DNA of 64,000 bases from Capra hircus (lineage: Eukaryota; Chordata; Mammalia; Artiodactyla; Bovidae), in NCBI RefSeq assembly GCF_001704415.2, contig NC_030817.1:51941550-52005549 (forward strand). Reading direction: 5' to 3'. Positions 11,901 to 23,900 of the stretch are shown here, in pieces. Within the stretch, counting starts at the first letter, position 1. Each line of letters begins with the position of its first letter. Made by a program: the position numbers and the translations under genes. The notes under the pieces are model-generated. The model did no database searches. It was not told the origin of the DNA and saw only the letters and a program-made list of their open reading frames with translations.

Positions 11901-14900
11901 ATGCCGTAATCATAGTTTTTTGAATATTGTGCCAAGTTTTTTTGAATGTTTTAAGCCAACTTTTTCACTTTTCTTTTTCACTATCATCAAAAGTCTCTTA
12001 AAAAAAGAAAGTCTCTTTAGTTCCTTTTTGCTTTATGCCATTAATGTGGTATCATCTGCATTTCTGAGGTTATTGATATTTTTTCCTGCAATCTTGATTC
12101 CAGCTTGTGCTTCATCCAGCCTGGCATTGTATGGTTTACTCTGCATATAAGTTAAATAAGCAGGGTGACAATATACAGCCTTGATGTACTCCTTTCCCAA
12201 TTTGAACCAGTCCGTTGTTCCATGTCCAGTTCTAACAGGTTTCTGAGGAGGTGGGTAAGGTGTTCTGGTATTCCCAGCTCTTTAAGAATTTTCCACCGTT
12301 TGTTGTGATCTACACAGTCAAAGGCTTTATTTTAGTCAATGAAGCAGAAGTAGATATTTTTTTGGAATTCCCTTGCTTTTTTTTGTGATCCAGTGGGTGT
12401 TGGCAGTTTGGTCTCTGGTTCTTCTCTTTTCTAAATTCACCTTGAACATCTGGAAGTTCTCAATTCACTTATCATTGAAGCCCAGCATGAAAGATTTTGA
12501 GCATTACCTTGCTAGCGTGTGAAATAATTGCAGTTGTGCAATAGTTTGAACATTCTTTGGCATTGCTCTCTTTGGGATTGGAATGAAAACTGACCATTTC
12601 CAGTCCTGTGACCACTGCTGAGTTTTCCAAATTTGCTAGCATATAAAGTACAGCATTTTTACAGCGTCATCTCTTAGGATTAGAAATAGTTCAGCTAGAA
12701 TTCCATCACCTCCACTAGCTTTGTTCGTAGTGATGCTTCCTAGGGCCCACTTGACTTCCCATTCCAGGATGTCTGGCTCTAGGTGAGTGATCATACCATT
12801 GTTGTTATCTGGATCATTAAGACCTTTTTCATACAGTTCTTCTGTGTATTCTTGCCACCTCTTCTTAATATCTTCTGCTTCTGTTAGATCTATACCATTT
12901 CTGTCCTTTGTAGTATCCATCTTTGCATGAAATGTTCCTTTGGTATCTCTAATTTCTTGAAGAGATCGCTAGTCTTTCCCATTCTGTTGTTTTCCTCTGT
13001 TTCTTTGCATTGTTCATTTAGGAAGTCTTTCTTATCTCTCCTTGCTATTCTTTGGAACTCTGCATTCAGATGTGTATATCTTTCTTTTCCTCCTTTGCCT
13101 TTCGCTTCTCTTCTTTTCTCGGCTATTTGTAAGACCTCCTGAGGCAACCACTTTGCCTTCTTGCCATTTCTGTCTCTTGGAGATGGTTTTAATCACCGAT
13201 CCTGTACAGTGGTACGAATTTCCATCCATAGTTCTTCAGGCACTCAGTCTGTCAGATTTAGTCTCTTGAATCTATTCGTCACCTCCACTGTATAATCATA
13301 AGGGATTTGATTTAGGTCATACCTGAATGGCCTAGTAGTTTTCCCTACTTTCTTCAAATTGAGCCTGAATTTTGCAATAAGGAGCTGATGATCTGAGTCA
13401 CAGTCAGCTCCCGCTCTTGTTTTTGCTGACTGTATAGAGCTTCTCCATCTTCAACTGCAAAGAATATAATCAGTCTGATTTTGGTGTTGACCATCAGGTG
13501 ATGTCCTTGTGTAGAGCTGTCTGTTGTGTTGTTGGAAGAGGGTGTTTACTATGATTGGTGCATTCTCTTGGCAAAACTGTTAGCCTTTGCCCTGCTTCTT
13601 TTTGTACTCCAGGGCCAAACTTGTGTGTTACTCCAGATATCTCTTGACTTCCTACTTTTGGATTCCAGTCCCCTATGATAAAGGACATTTTTTTGGTGTT
13701 AGTTCCAGGAGGTCTATGTAGGTCTTCATAAAATAGTTCAGCTTCAGCATTAGTGGTTGGGGCATAGACTTGGATTATTGTGATATTGAATGGTTTGTCT
13801 TGGAAATTAACCAAGATCATTCTGTTGTTTCTGAGATTGCACCCAAGTACTGCATTTTGGACTCTTTTGTTGACTATGAGGGCTACTCCCGTTCTTCTAA
13901 GGGATTCTTTTCCACAGTAGTAGATAAAATGGTCATCTGAATTAAATTCGTCCATTCCCGTCCATTTTAGTTCACTGATTCCTAAAATGTAGATATTCGC
14001 TTTTGCCATCTTCTGTTTGACCACATCCAATTTACCTTGATTCATGGACTGAACATTCTGGGTTCCAATGTAATGTTTTTTTACAGCATCGGACTTTACT
14101 TTCACCACCAGACACATCCACAACTGGGCGTTGTTTGCCTTTGGCTCAGCCACTTCATTCTTTTGGAGCTATTTTCTCTGTTCTTCCCCATTAGCATAAT
14201 GGACATCTACCGACCTGGAGGGCTCATCTTTCATTGTCATATCTTTTTGCGTTTTCATAGTGTTCATGGGGTTCTCAAGGCAAGAATAGTAAGTGATTTG
14301 CCATTCCCTTTGCCAGTGGACCACATTTTATCAGGCCCTGACTTGCAGGGACATGCCCTTCAGCCACCTCATGTCGCTGGATGACATGCCCTGTGCCCTG
14401 GTTGTCCCCCTGCTGGTCCTTGTTGAGTGTGTAAACCTTCACTGGCCATTAAATGTTGGTCAATGTGCCGTCCGGGGGCCAAAGCAAAGGCCCTGCTGGA
14501 GTCGCCAGGGTGGGGCTCTGGGAAAGGCTGGAACTGATGCTGAAGGACACCCAGGAGTGGCGGGCACCCCCACCTCACTGCTGCCATTGGCCACCCTGGG
14601 GCCGTTCCACCACCCAGGAGCAGAGGGCACCCTGGCCTCTCCTCTGTGGTGTATTAGGAGGTTATAGATTCTTTGGGTAAAACACTAGAGAGATGAAACA
14701 TGTGTGTGTTGGGGGGGCATTGTAGAGACAGATGGCAATTTTAAATAGGATAAATCTAATTGAAAAGGTAACACTTAAGCCAAACTTGAGGAAGTACGTG
14801 AGGGAATTACCCATGTGGCTACAAGGACTGAGCCTTCCCGGAAGAGGGAGCCTGCTTGTGGTGAGGGAGGCCTGACCAGCAGGCTGGTGAGGAGCAGACA

Positions 14901-17900
14901 GTGGAGAGAGAAGTAAGAGATGGATTAGCAAGGGAAGAGGGAAAGGCCTACACTGTGAGGACCTGGGTTTTCATTTTGAGTGAAATTAGAGCTTTTTTTT
15001 TTCGCCTAAAGTACATTTTTAACTGAAGGATGAGACCATTTTTAAACAGAAGAGTTTATCTCCAAACACTTCATCTACTTGAATTATTCACCTCTTACTC
15101 TGAAATGTATTTGTTGGGGCTTTATTATTTATAAAAATGCGTATGATGCTTTTAAACCAGTTGACTCTGCATTTGTGATCAAGTCTCCTCCTAAGGTAGT
15201 GACACGTGCGCTTTCCCTTGTGGATGCAGGGTCCTTCTCCCACACCTCAGGACATCTCCATGAAGGAAGAGAACCTCTGCCAAGCTTTTTCTGATGCCTT
15301 GCTCTGCAAAATTGAGGATATTGATACTGAGGACTGGGAGAACCCGCAGCTCTGCAGCGACTATGTAAAGGATATCTACCAATATCTAAGGCAGCTTGAG
15401 GTGAGGGGGCCTTTGTGGTTTGGTTGTACAGCAGTGTGGAATCTGCCACACAGCTGGGAAGGAAATGAAATTCGCTTTTTTTTTTAAACTTAAATTTATT
15501 TTTTATTGAAGGTATAGTTGAATTATAATGTATTAATTACTGCTGTACAGCAAAATGACTTGGTTATATATACATATATGTTCTTTCTTGTAATCTTTTC
15601 CATTATGGTTTATCACAGGATATTGACTATGGCTAAAGCAGGACCTTGTTGTTCACCGAAGTCAGGTTTTTAAACTTTTCAATTCCACCAACAGGTTCTG
15701 CAGTCCATAAACCCACATTTCCTAGACGGGAGAGACATAAACGGCCGCATGCGTGCCATCCTGGTGGATTGGCTGGTGCAAGTGCACTCCAAGTTCAGGC
15801 TGCTGCAGGAAACGCTGTACATGTGTGTTGCCGTCATGGACCGATATTTACAGGTGAGCACGCTGTGGGGACTCTGCGCAGAAGAAAAGACCAAAGGCCA
15901 GTTTATGAGATGCCAAAGAACTTCAAGTGCTAGGAAAGGCTGTAGTTCAAGCATGTCACACTTCCAGGAATGCTGACCATTGCTGTTAGGTCAGCCTGCT
16001 GAAAAGTGCCCAGAGGAGATGCTGTCTCACCACAATCATTCATCAAAGGAGATAAACCAGCAGATGGTCTGAAAGTCCATCTGAAGCCCATGGGGCTTTG
16101 GAGGCTGGTTCTCCAGGCCCACTTGCACAATTTCCATAGTTCAGTACTCTTTGGTGTTAAGGTCTCTTATATGAAAAATGAAGAGTTTTACTAGAGAACT
16201 TAATAGTTTCCAGCCAGTTGTAGCATTGAATCACTGTAGAAGAGGGAGGAGACAGTTTTCTTAAAAGGGTTGGAGGGATCTGTGGGGAGTATACTCAGAG
16301 TGTGAGGTCTAAAGCAAAGAGGAAGGTAAGAAATGAAGCTGAGAGGCAGAAGTAACCATCAAAATATCTACCAGTAATGCAAGAACACTGACTGAGAAGA
16401 AATGCCAGACCTTAACCTCTAGTGTGTTATCTACCAACTGGTAGTCCTGCAGGTAAGGATTTATTGATTTATTTTCAATTAATTTATTTGGCTGCACCAG
16501 GTCTTAGTTGCAGCATGTGGGATCTTTAGTTGGAGCATGTGGGGTCTGGTTCCCCAACCAAGAATTGAACCCAGGCCCTCAGCATTGAGAATTTGGAGTC
16601 TTAGCCACTGGACCACCGGGGAAATCCTAAGGTTTTGTTTATTTGAAGTCAACATTTATAATATAGGTGTAGGTCAAATACAGTGCTGCCCAAACAATAT
16701 AGTAATAACTGTCTTGATAATAATGACCCTGAGAGTCTGCAAAATGCTAAGCAACCATAGAGCCATTGGTTTTCATTGTCCAAAAATCCTCAGTGGTATA
16801 GAAAGCATTGTCATATTTTTGGCAGATTTTCAACAGTGAGAGTTAAAGCAAAACACGCAAATTCCTAGTTTAAAAATAAAAGTCAAGAGAAGCACTTACA
16901 CTCTAGATTTGGATTTCCTCTGACACTAAAGCATCTCTGGAAGGGTCTTCAGGCTGAATAATAAGTGTACTTTTGGTGAGGATTAAAGGAACGCTTGAGG
17001 CCCCCCTTCCTTGGCCCTCCTCACCTGTTAAACGCCTGTTTTTTCTGTTGACCTCATCATGACTCAGACCATGCTGAGTGCCACACTGGGGCTTCCCCAG
17101 ACACTCAAGCCAGGACGATGCGCGTAGAGTACTGCCTGGGAGCTTGGTCTTCAGGCTTATTCTTCCCTGTCAGCGATTCACCGATCTAGGGCTGGTGTCT
17201 GCATCTCTTCTCAGGCCATCTAATTGTGAGGGAAAAATTATGTACTGCCCAGGATTTTTGTGAGGATTCCATGAGATGATTGAATCTCAGCCCTGTGCCT
17301 GGCACAGAGCGAGCACTCCATGACAGGCAGGTGCCACGGGCTGTGGTGGTAACTGTGGTCAGTGCTGAGGTTCCTGGGCTTTAAGAGAGGTGTGAGCAGG
17401 GCTGATGTGGGCTTCTCCAGGATTTGGTTTCCTCTCACTTTCCTCCACCCAGAGCCCCCGTTCTCCTTGGTTAAGACTTCTGACACATTTTTCTTCTTTA
17501 GGTTCAGCCAGTCTCTCGTAAGAAGCTTCAGCTGGTTGGCATTACAGCACTGCTCTTGGCTTCCAAGTATGAGGAAATGTTTTCTCCAAACATCGAAGAC
17601 TTTGTTTACATCACTGACAATGCTTATACCAGTTCTCAAATTCGAGAAATGGAAACTCTGATTTTGAAGGAACTGAAATTTGAGCTGGGTCGACCGTTGC
17701 CGCTACATTTCTTAAGGCGGGCGTCAAAAGCTGGGGAGGTAAGTGCCTCCAGTTCTCTAGGAGACTTTATTTTGCTGTTTGTCGTCTCATCCCAGAAATG
17801 ATCCAGTGAACGGAAAGCTTATGAGTTGATAGGAAGCATTTCTTAGATAAGTCCTAACACTTGTCAGTTCTTCAAAGACTTTATGTTCTGTGTTTGTAAC

Positions 17901-20900
17901 ATGCTGTGGAACAGAGCAGTGCCTGGGAAGGAAAAGAGAGTTCAGTGGCTTTGAGTTCCTAGGTCTTCACCCAGAATTTTGCAGGAGAGTAATAACAGCT
18001 GTGCTTCTTTCCATTTCCGGCTGTTTTTTTGTAGGTTGATGTTGAACAGCACACTTTAGCCAAATACTTGATGGAGCTGACTCTCGTTGACTATGACATG
18101 GTACACTACCACCCTTCCAAGGTGGCGGCAGCTGCTTCCTGCCTGTCCCAGAAGGTTCTAGGCCAAGGAAAATGGGTGAGTATTGAGTTTAAGAAGAAAT
18201 GTATTAGCTATATTTTAGGGCCTCTTGATATGAAATGTATTAGCATTTTCACAGTGCTGTCCTTGAAACAGCTGTTAAAATTCCACAGGCTTAAAAGAGC
18301 CGCTGGAATGATGCAGGTGGAGACTGGAGGACTATGCCGTGGTATTTTACACATGTTGTGTTACAGCATCGTCAAGAGTGAGGAAGGCCACTGAGAACTG
18401 ATACAATAAGATTTCTGGGTTATTTTGTTAAGTGAAACAAGCAAGTTGTCAAGCACATAAGACAAAGTAGGGCTAAGACCTGACCTTATTTAGATGGGTA
18501 AAGATGAACTGAGCCACTTTCAGGTTCATTCAAGTAGTCAAAGATGTCATCTGCTCCTTGGGTTCTTGTTTCGAACACCAAAAAGGATAGCAGTGAAACA
18601 TAGGGGGCGTTGCCTGCGGTGATAGTCAGAGGAGCTCTTTTGTGGATGAGCCCGCTCTTGACCGCCACTAAACAGTTTTATTTATTTATATATATATTTT
18701 AAAAGCACTTATTTATTTGGCTACACCAGGTCTTAGTTGCAGCATGTGGGATCTAGTTTCCTGATGAGGGATCCCCTGCACTGGGAGCACAGAGTCTTAG
18801 TTGCTGGACCACCAGGGAGGTTCCTGTTAAGCAGTTTTAGAGTTCACAGACAGCAGAGCAAACACATTAGCTGAACCCAGGAGGCGATAAGACCCCATCT
18901 TATCACAAGATCTCAAAGCCAAGGCAGATCCATGTGGTTCCAGCCTTTGTCTGCCTGGCCTGTGATGGATATGTGCAAGATTGCCAGGGCACCATGGTGA
19001 ACCTGTTCCTCTACACAGTCGATAGAGTTTACATTTTACATAAGAAAGAGTGGAAATAAGAGAGAGGGGATATGTATGTGTGTGATGTATTTGCTCATTT
19101 TTCAAAAAACATATAAATGGAAATGAATGAAGATGGATACCTCTGAGTGTGGGTATCAGAGTAGAAGGTTGAGGGTGGGGAAGCAGGACTCCTGGTTGTA
19201 ATTTTTTATTAGCTTGTATACAACAGTAATGTAACTGTTTTGACTTTTGAACATTCTATGCAAATCCTGAACTGGAATTAAGCAAAAAAATGTTACTATA
19301 TATTCAGAGTGGTAACAGAGAGAATAATTAATTCTGGTAGCTTTAGCATTCTGACTGTGCATCTATAGTGGGATGTGAAGGTCAACAAAACGAACAAAAA
19401 AGGTCACATGTTTAAAGCTTTCTTAGGAGGTTTACTAATCTGTTAATAGGAGATTAATAGTAGTCTAATTCTGAAACTATGTTGTAGGATAAAGCAAATA
19501 AGAGTAGAGCTTCCTTGGTGTCTCAGACAGTAAAGAGTCTGCCTGCAATGAGGAGACCCAGGTTCAATCTCTGGGTCGGTAAGATATCCTGGAGAAGGGA
19601 ATGGCAACCCACTCCTGTATTCTTGCCTGGAGAATTTGACAGAGAAGACCATCTATGGGATTGCATAGAGTTTGACATGACTGAGCGACTAACACTCAAA
19701 GCAAATAAACATTCATGTTATTAAGGATGAAAACTCACTGTAAGAAGATAAAATGTTGTTAACACTTAAAAACAAAAGGAAACCCCTATAATATTAATTC
19801 TGTTTTAGAAACATCAATAAATCCATAATGAAAAGACCAGAAAGAGTGATAACTCAGTAGCAATGAAGATGCCTAGTGCTCATATCTTGGATATTCAAGG
19901 CATGACCCATTAGGAACTAGAGCTCCTTTGAGAAATAATCTGATTTCAGAACTATGGCAGGGGGAAGTACATGGTGAGCCTAAAGCAGTTTATAACAGGT
20001 AGCAAGCAAATTCTCAAACATCAGTGGGGATACATCAAAAGAGGACATAGAAACTGGCTTGGAAGGTTTCCTTCTGACTACAGTTGAGCATTAAAAAGAA
20101 TTATGATCCAATAGATTATAATGTATTAAAAAATGCATGAGTCCATAATGATAAAAAAGGAAAGAAGGAAGATGAGGAAGGGAAGGAAGGAGTTAAAAAA
20201 AATTTCAGTAGAAAGCCAGCTAATTAGAAATAATGGTAGAGATACAAACCCACCATTTTTAAACCCCCAGTGATAACTGATTCCAGCAAGGATCATCAAT
20301 TGATGCTTATAAGCATTAAGTAAAATAATTTTGGAGAACAAGATTCATATTGCTCTCCAAATATCACCCCTCAGTTGCATAGTGATTCTGAAGAAAACCT
20401 GTATCTTTGACAACCTGACTTGACCTCCTTCTCATGCAGTAGGAAGTATGCATTTTCCCCTATAGAGGATTCATGTCCAAAATGTTGGATATGAATCTAG
20501 CCATCAGGAAACAGACAAATACAGAATGTGGGACATTTTCAAACCAACTGGCCTGGATCCTTCAAAAAAGTCAGTGTCATTTAAAGCCAAGAAAATGGGA
20601 GTTTGAAATTAAACACCAAAGACAACAACAACCAAATGGACTGTGTGTACCTTGATTGGACCCTGGATATAGATTTTTTTAAAAAAATCTGTAAAATATA
20701 TTTTTGCAGCAGTTGGCGAGATTTGAATATTGACTATATGGTATTATGGAACTGTTGATGTTTCTTATGTGATAAAGTTATTGTGGCTAGGGAGGAAAAT
20801 ATCAATCCTTTTTAGGAGATACTTATGAAACATTTAGAAGTGATGTGTCACGGTGTCTGCAACTCACTTCCTTTTTATAATTTATTTTTATTTATTTTTG

Positions 20901-23900
20901 GCTACGCTGGGTCTTGTTGCTGCATGCGGGCTTTCTCTAGTTGTGGTGAGTGGGGGCTACTCTATAGTTGTGGTGCGCAGGCTTCTCATTGCAGTTCTAG
21001 GGTGCACGTATTCCAGTTGTTTCAACTTGTGGGCTCTAGAGCGCAAGCTCAATAGTTGTGGCACACGGGCTTATTTACAACACAGCATGTGGAATCTTCC
21101 TGGAACCAGGGATCAAACCTATATGCCTTGTATTGGCAGGCGGCTTCATAACCCCTGAACCACCAGGGAGGTCCTACGACTCACTTTCACATGGTTCAGC
21201 CATTTGATGGCTTAAAAAATCACATACAACTTTTGCTGAACCATGTGAAAGTGAGTTGCAGATGCTGTGAGTGAGTGGCAGGGGAGGAGAAGAGGAGGAG
21301 AGAAAGTGGTGAAGTATTAAGAACTGATGAATCTGCACAAAGAATATACAGATGTTCATTATTTTATTCTTTCATTTTTTTCTATAGATTTGAGATTATT
21401 TGACATAAAAATAGGAGGCAAGGATGGGGAGGTGGGAGGGAGGTTTAATAGAGGGGCATATATGACATGAGTTTGAGCAAACTCCAGGAGATGGTGAAGA
21501 ACATGGAAGCCTGGCGTGCTGCAGTCCATGGGGTCGCAGAGTCGGACAACAATGGTTTATTAACGCTGTTGTATAGCAGAAATCAACAAAACATTGTAAA
21601 GCAATTTTCCTCCAATTAAAAAAAATACAAAATAAACACACACGAAATTGGAGACAAAAAAGTCACTGGTCCATGTAGGGCACGTGATCTTGGTACCAGT
21701 GGCCCATTTTAGTCAGTTAGAGTTGCTTCCTTGGCTCTCAGCCTATCAACTGTAGGCCTCCCTGTTTACTGGCAGTTAATAACAAAATGCCAGTAGCTAT
21801 GTGTTACATCAGATTCACTCTTGCTTACTTCTTTTTGCCTTTAAACTATTTTAGGATTAAGGTTATTGTGGTTTATTTATTGTGGTTCATTAAGGATATT
21901 GTGGTTTATTTTCCCAATTGTACATATGAAAGTGGTGTGTTTTAGCTTTTAGAATTTTATCACAAACTGAAGTCGTCAGGTTACATATCTTCATGCAGAA
22001 TAAGTCTTACTCTCAGTCAACAGCTGTCTTTTTTGCTTAAGTTTTGTTCTCTGGGAGGCTGGGTGTACATGCTTCTGAGTGCTGTGGGTTTTCTCGTTCT
22101 TAACTATGAGGGCCCAACAAGAGAGCCCTGTGTGTTGTGTGCTCAAGTTGCTTCAGTAGTGTCTGACTCTTTTGCAACCCGAACCCTTTGGGCTGTAGCC
22201 CGCCAGTCTTCTCTGTCCATGAGATTCTCCAGGCAAGAATACTGCAGTGGGTTGCCATGCCCCGCTCCAGGGGATCTTCCTGACCCAGGGATCAAACTTG
22301 CGTCTCTTGTGTCTCCTGCATTGGCAGGTGTTCTTTACCACTGGTGCCACCTGGGATGTCAGTTCTTTTGGGTTTCATAGCTTAGATTGCTGCTTATGGC
22401 CCAGTTTATTTCTTTTTTAAAAGATTTATTTATTTTTGGCTGTGCTGCGTCTTCATTGGTGAGCGTGGGTTTTCTCTAGTTGCGGCAAGCAGGGCTACTC
22501 TCTAGTCCCCGTGCATGGGCTCCTTATTGCAGTGGCTTTTCTTGTTACAGTGCATGGGCTTAGCTGCCCTGTGTCATGTGAAATCTTCCTGGACCAGGGA
22601 TTGAACCTGTGTTCCCTGCATTAGCAGGTGAATTCCTTTTTTTTTTTTTAATTGAAGGATAATTGCTTTGCAGTATTGCCTTGGTTTCTGCCATACATCA
22701 ACAGGAATCAGCCATAGGTATACATATGTCCCCTCCCTCTTGACCCTCCCTTCCACCTCCCACCCCATCACACCCCTCTAGGTTGTCACAGAGCCCTGGT
22801 TTGAGTTCCCCGGGTCATAAAGCAAATTCCTACTGGCTATCTGTTTTACATACGGCAGTGTGTATGTTCCCGTGCTTCTCTCTCCGCATTTGTCCCGCCT
22901 TTTCCTTCCCCGCTCGCTGTGTCCATAAGTCTGTTCTGTATGTCTGCATCTCCATCCCTGCCCTGCAAATAGCTTCACCAGTACCATCTATCTAGATTCC
23001 ATATGCATGTGTTAATAAACGATACTTTGTTTTTCTCTTTTTTACTTACTTCACTCTCTATGATAGGCTCTAGGTTCATCCACCTCATTAGCACTGACTC
23101 AAATTCTTTCCTTTTTATGGCTGAGTAGTTTTCCATTGTACATATGTACCACAACTTCTTAGTCCAGTCATCTGTTGGTGGACATCTAGTTTGCTTCCAT
23201 GTCCTAGCTATTCTAAATAGTGGTAGCAGGTGGATTCTCTTTTTTTAAAAAATTATTTTAATTGGAGGCTAATTACTTTACAATATTGTGGTGGTTTTTG
23301 CCATACGTTGACATGAATCAGCCACAGGTGTACATGCATCCCCCGTCCTGAACTGCCCCCCCCACCTCCCTCCCCACCCCATCTCCCTGGGTTGTCCCAG
23401 AGCACCAGCTTTGAGTGCCCTGTTTTATGCATCAAGCTTGCACTGGTCATCTATTTTACCTATGGTAATATGCATGTTTCAGTGTTATTCTCCCAAGACA
23501 CCCCACCCTCTCCCTCTCCCACATAGTCCAAAAGTCTGTTCTTTACATCTGTGTCTCTTTTGCTGTCTTGCATATAGGGTCATCATTACCATCTTTCTAA
23601 ATTCCATATATATATGTTAATGTATTGGTGTTTCTCTTTCTGACTTCACTCCAGTTTCATCCATCTCATTAGAACTAACTCAAATGCATTCTTTTTTATA
23701 GCCGAGTAATATTCCATCATGTATATGTACCACAACTTCCTTATCCATTTGTCTGCCCATGGACATCTAGGCTGCTTCCATATCCTAGCTATTGTAAACA
23801 GTGCTGTGATGAACACTGGGGTACATGTGTCTCATTCAATTCTGGTTTCCCTGGTGTGTATGCCCTGCAGTGGGATTGCTGGGTCATATGGCAATTCTAT

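Larger units (their letters stand above)
19760..21412 (+). repeat. Ancient L1M 3' UTR (interrupted)
   Basis: The text follows the 3' UTR of old mammalian L1 (L1MA/MB-like), including 'ttgattggaccctgga', 'gatttgaatattgactatat' and 'tgtctgcaactcactt'. It is split at 20871-21175 by a SINE and contains an inverted repeat at 21179-21256. Family recalled from memory. Confidence 0.6.
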
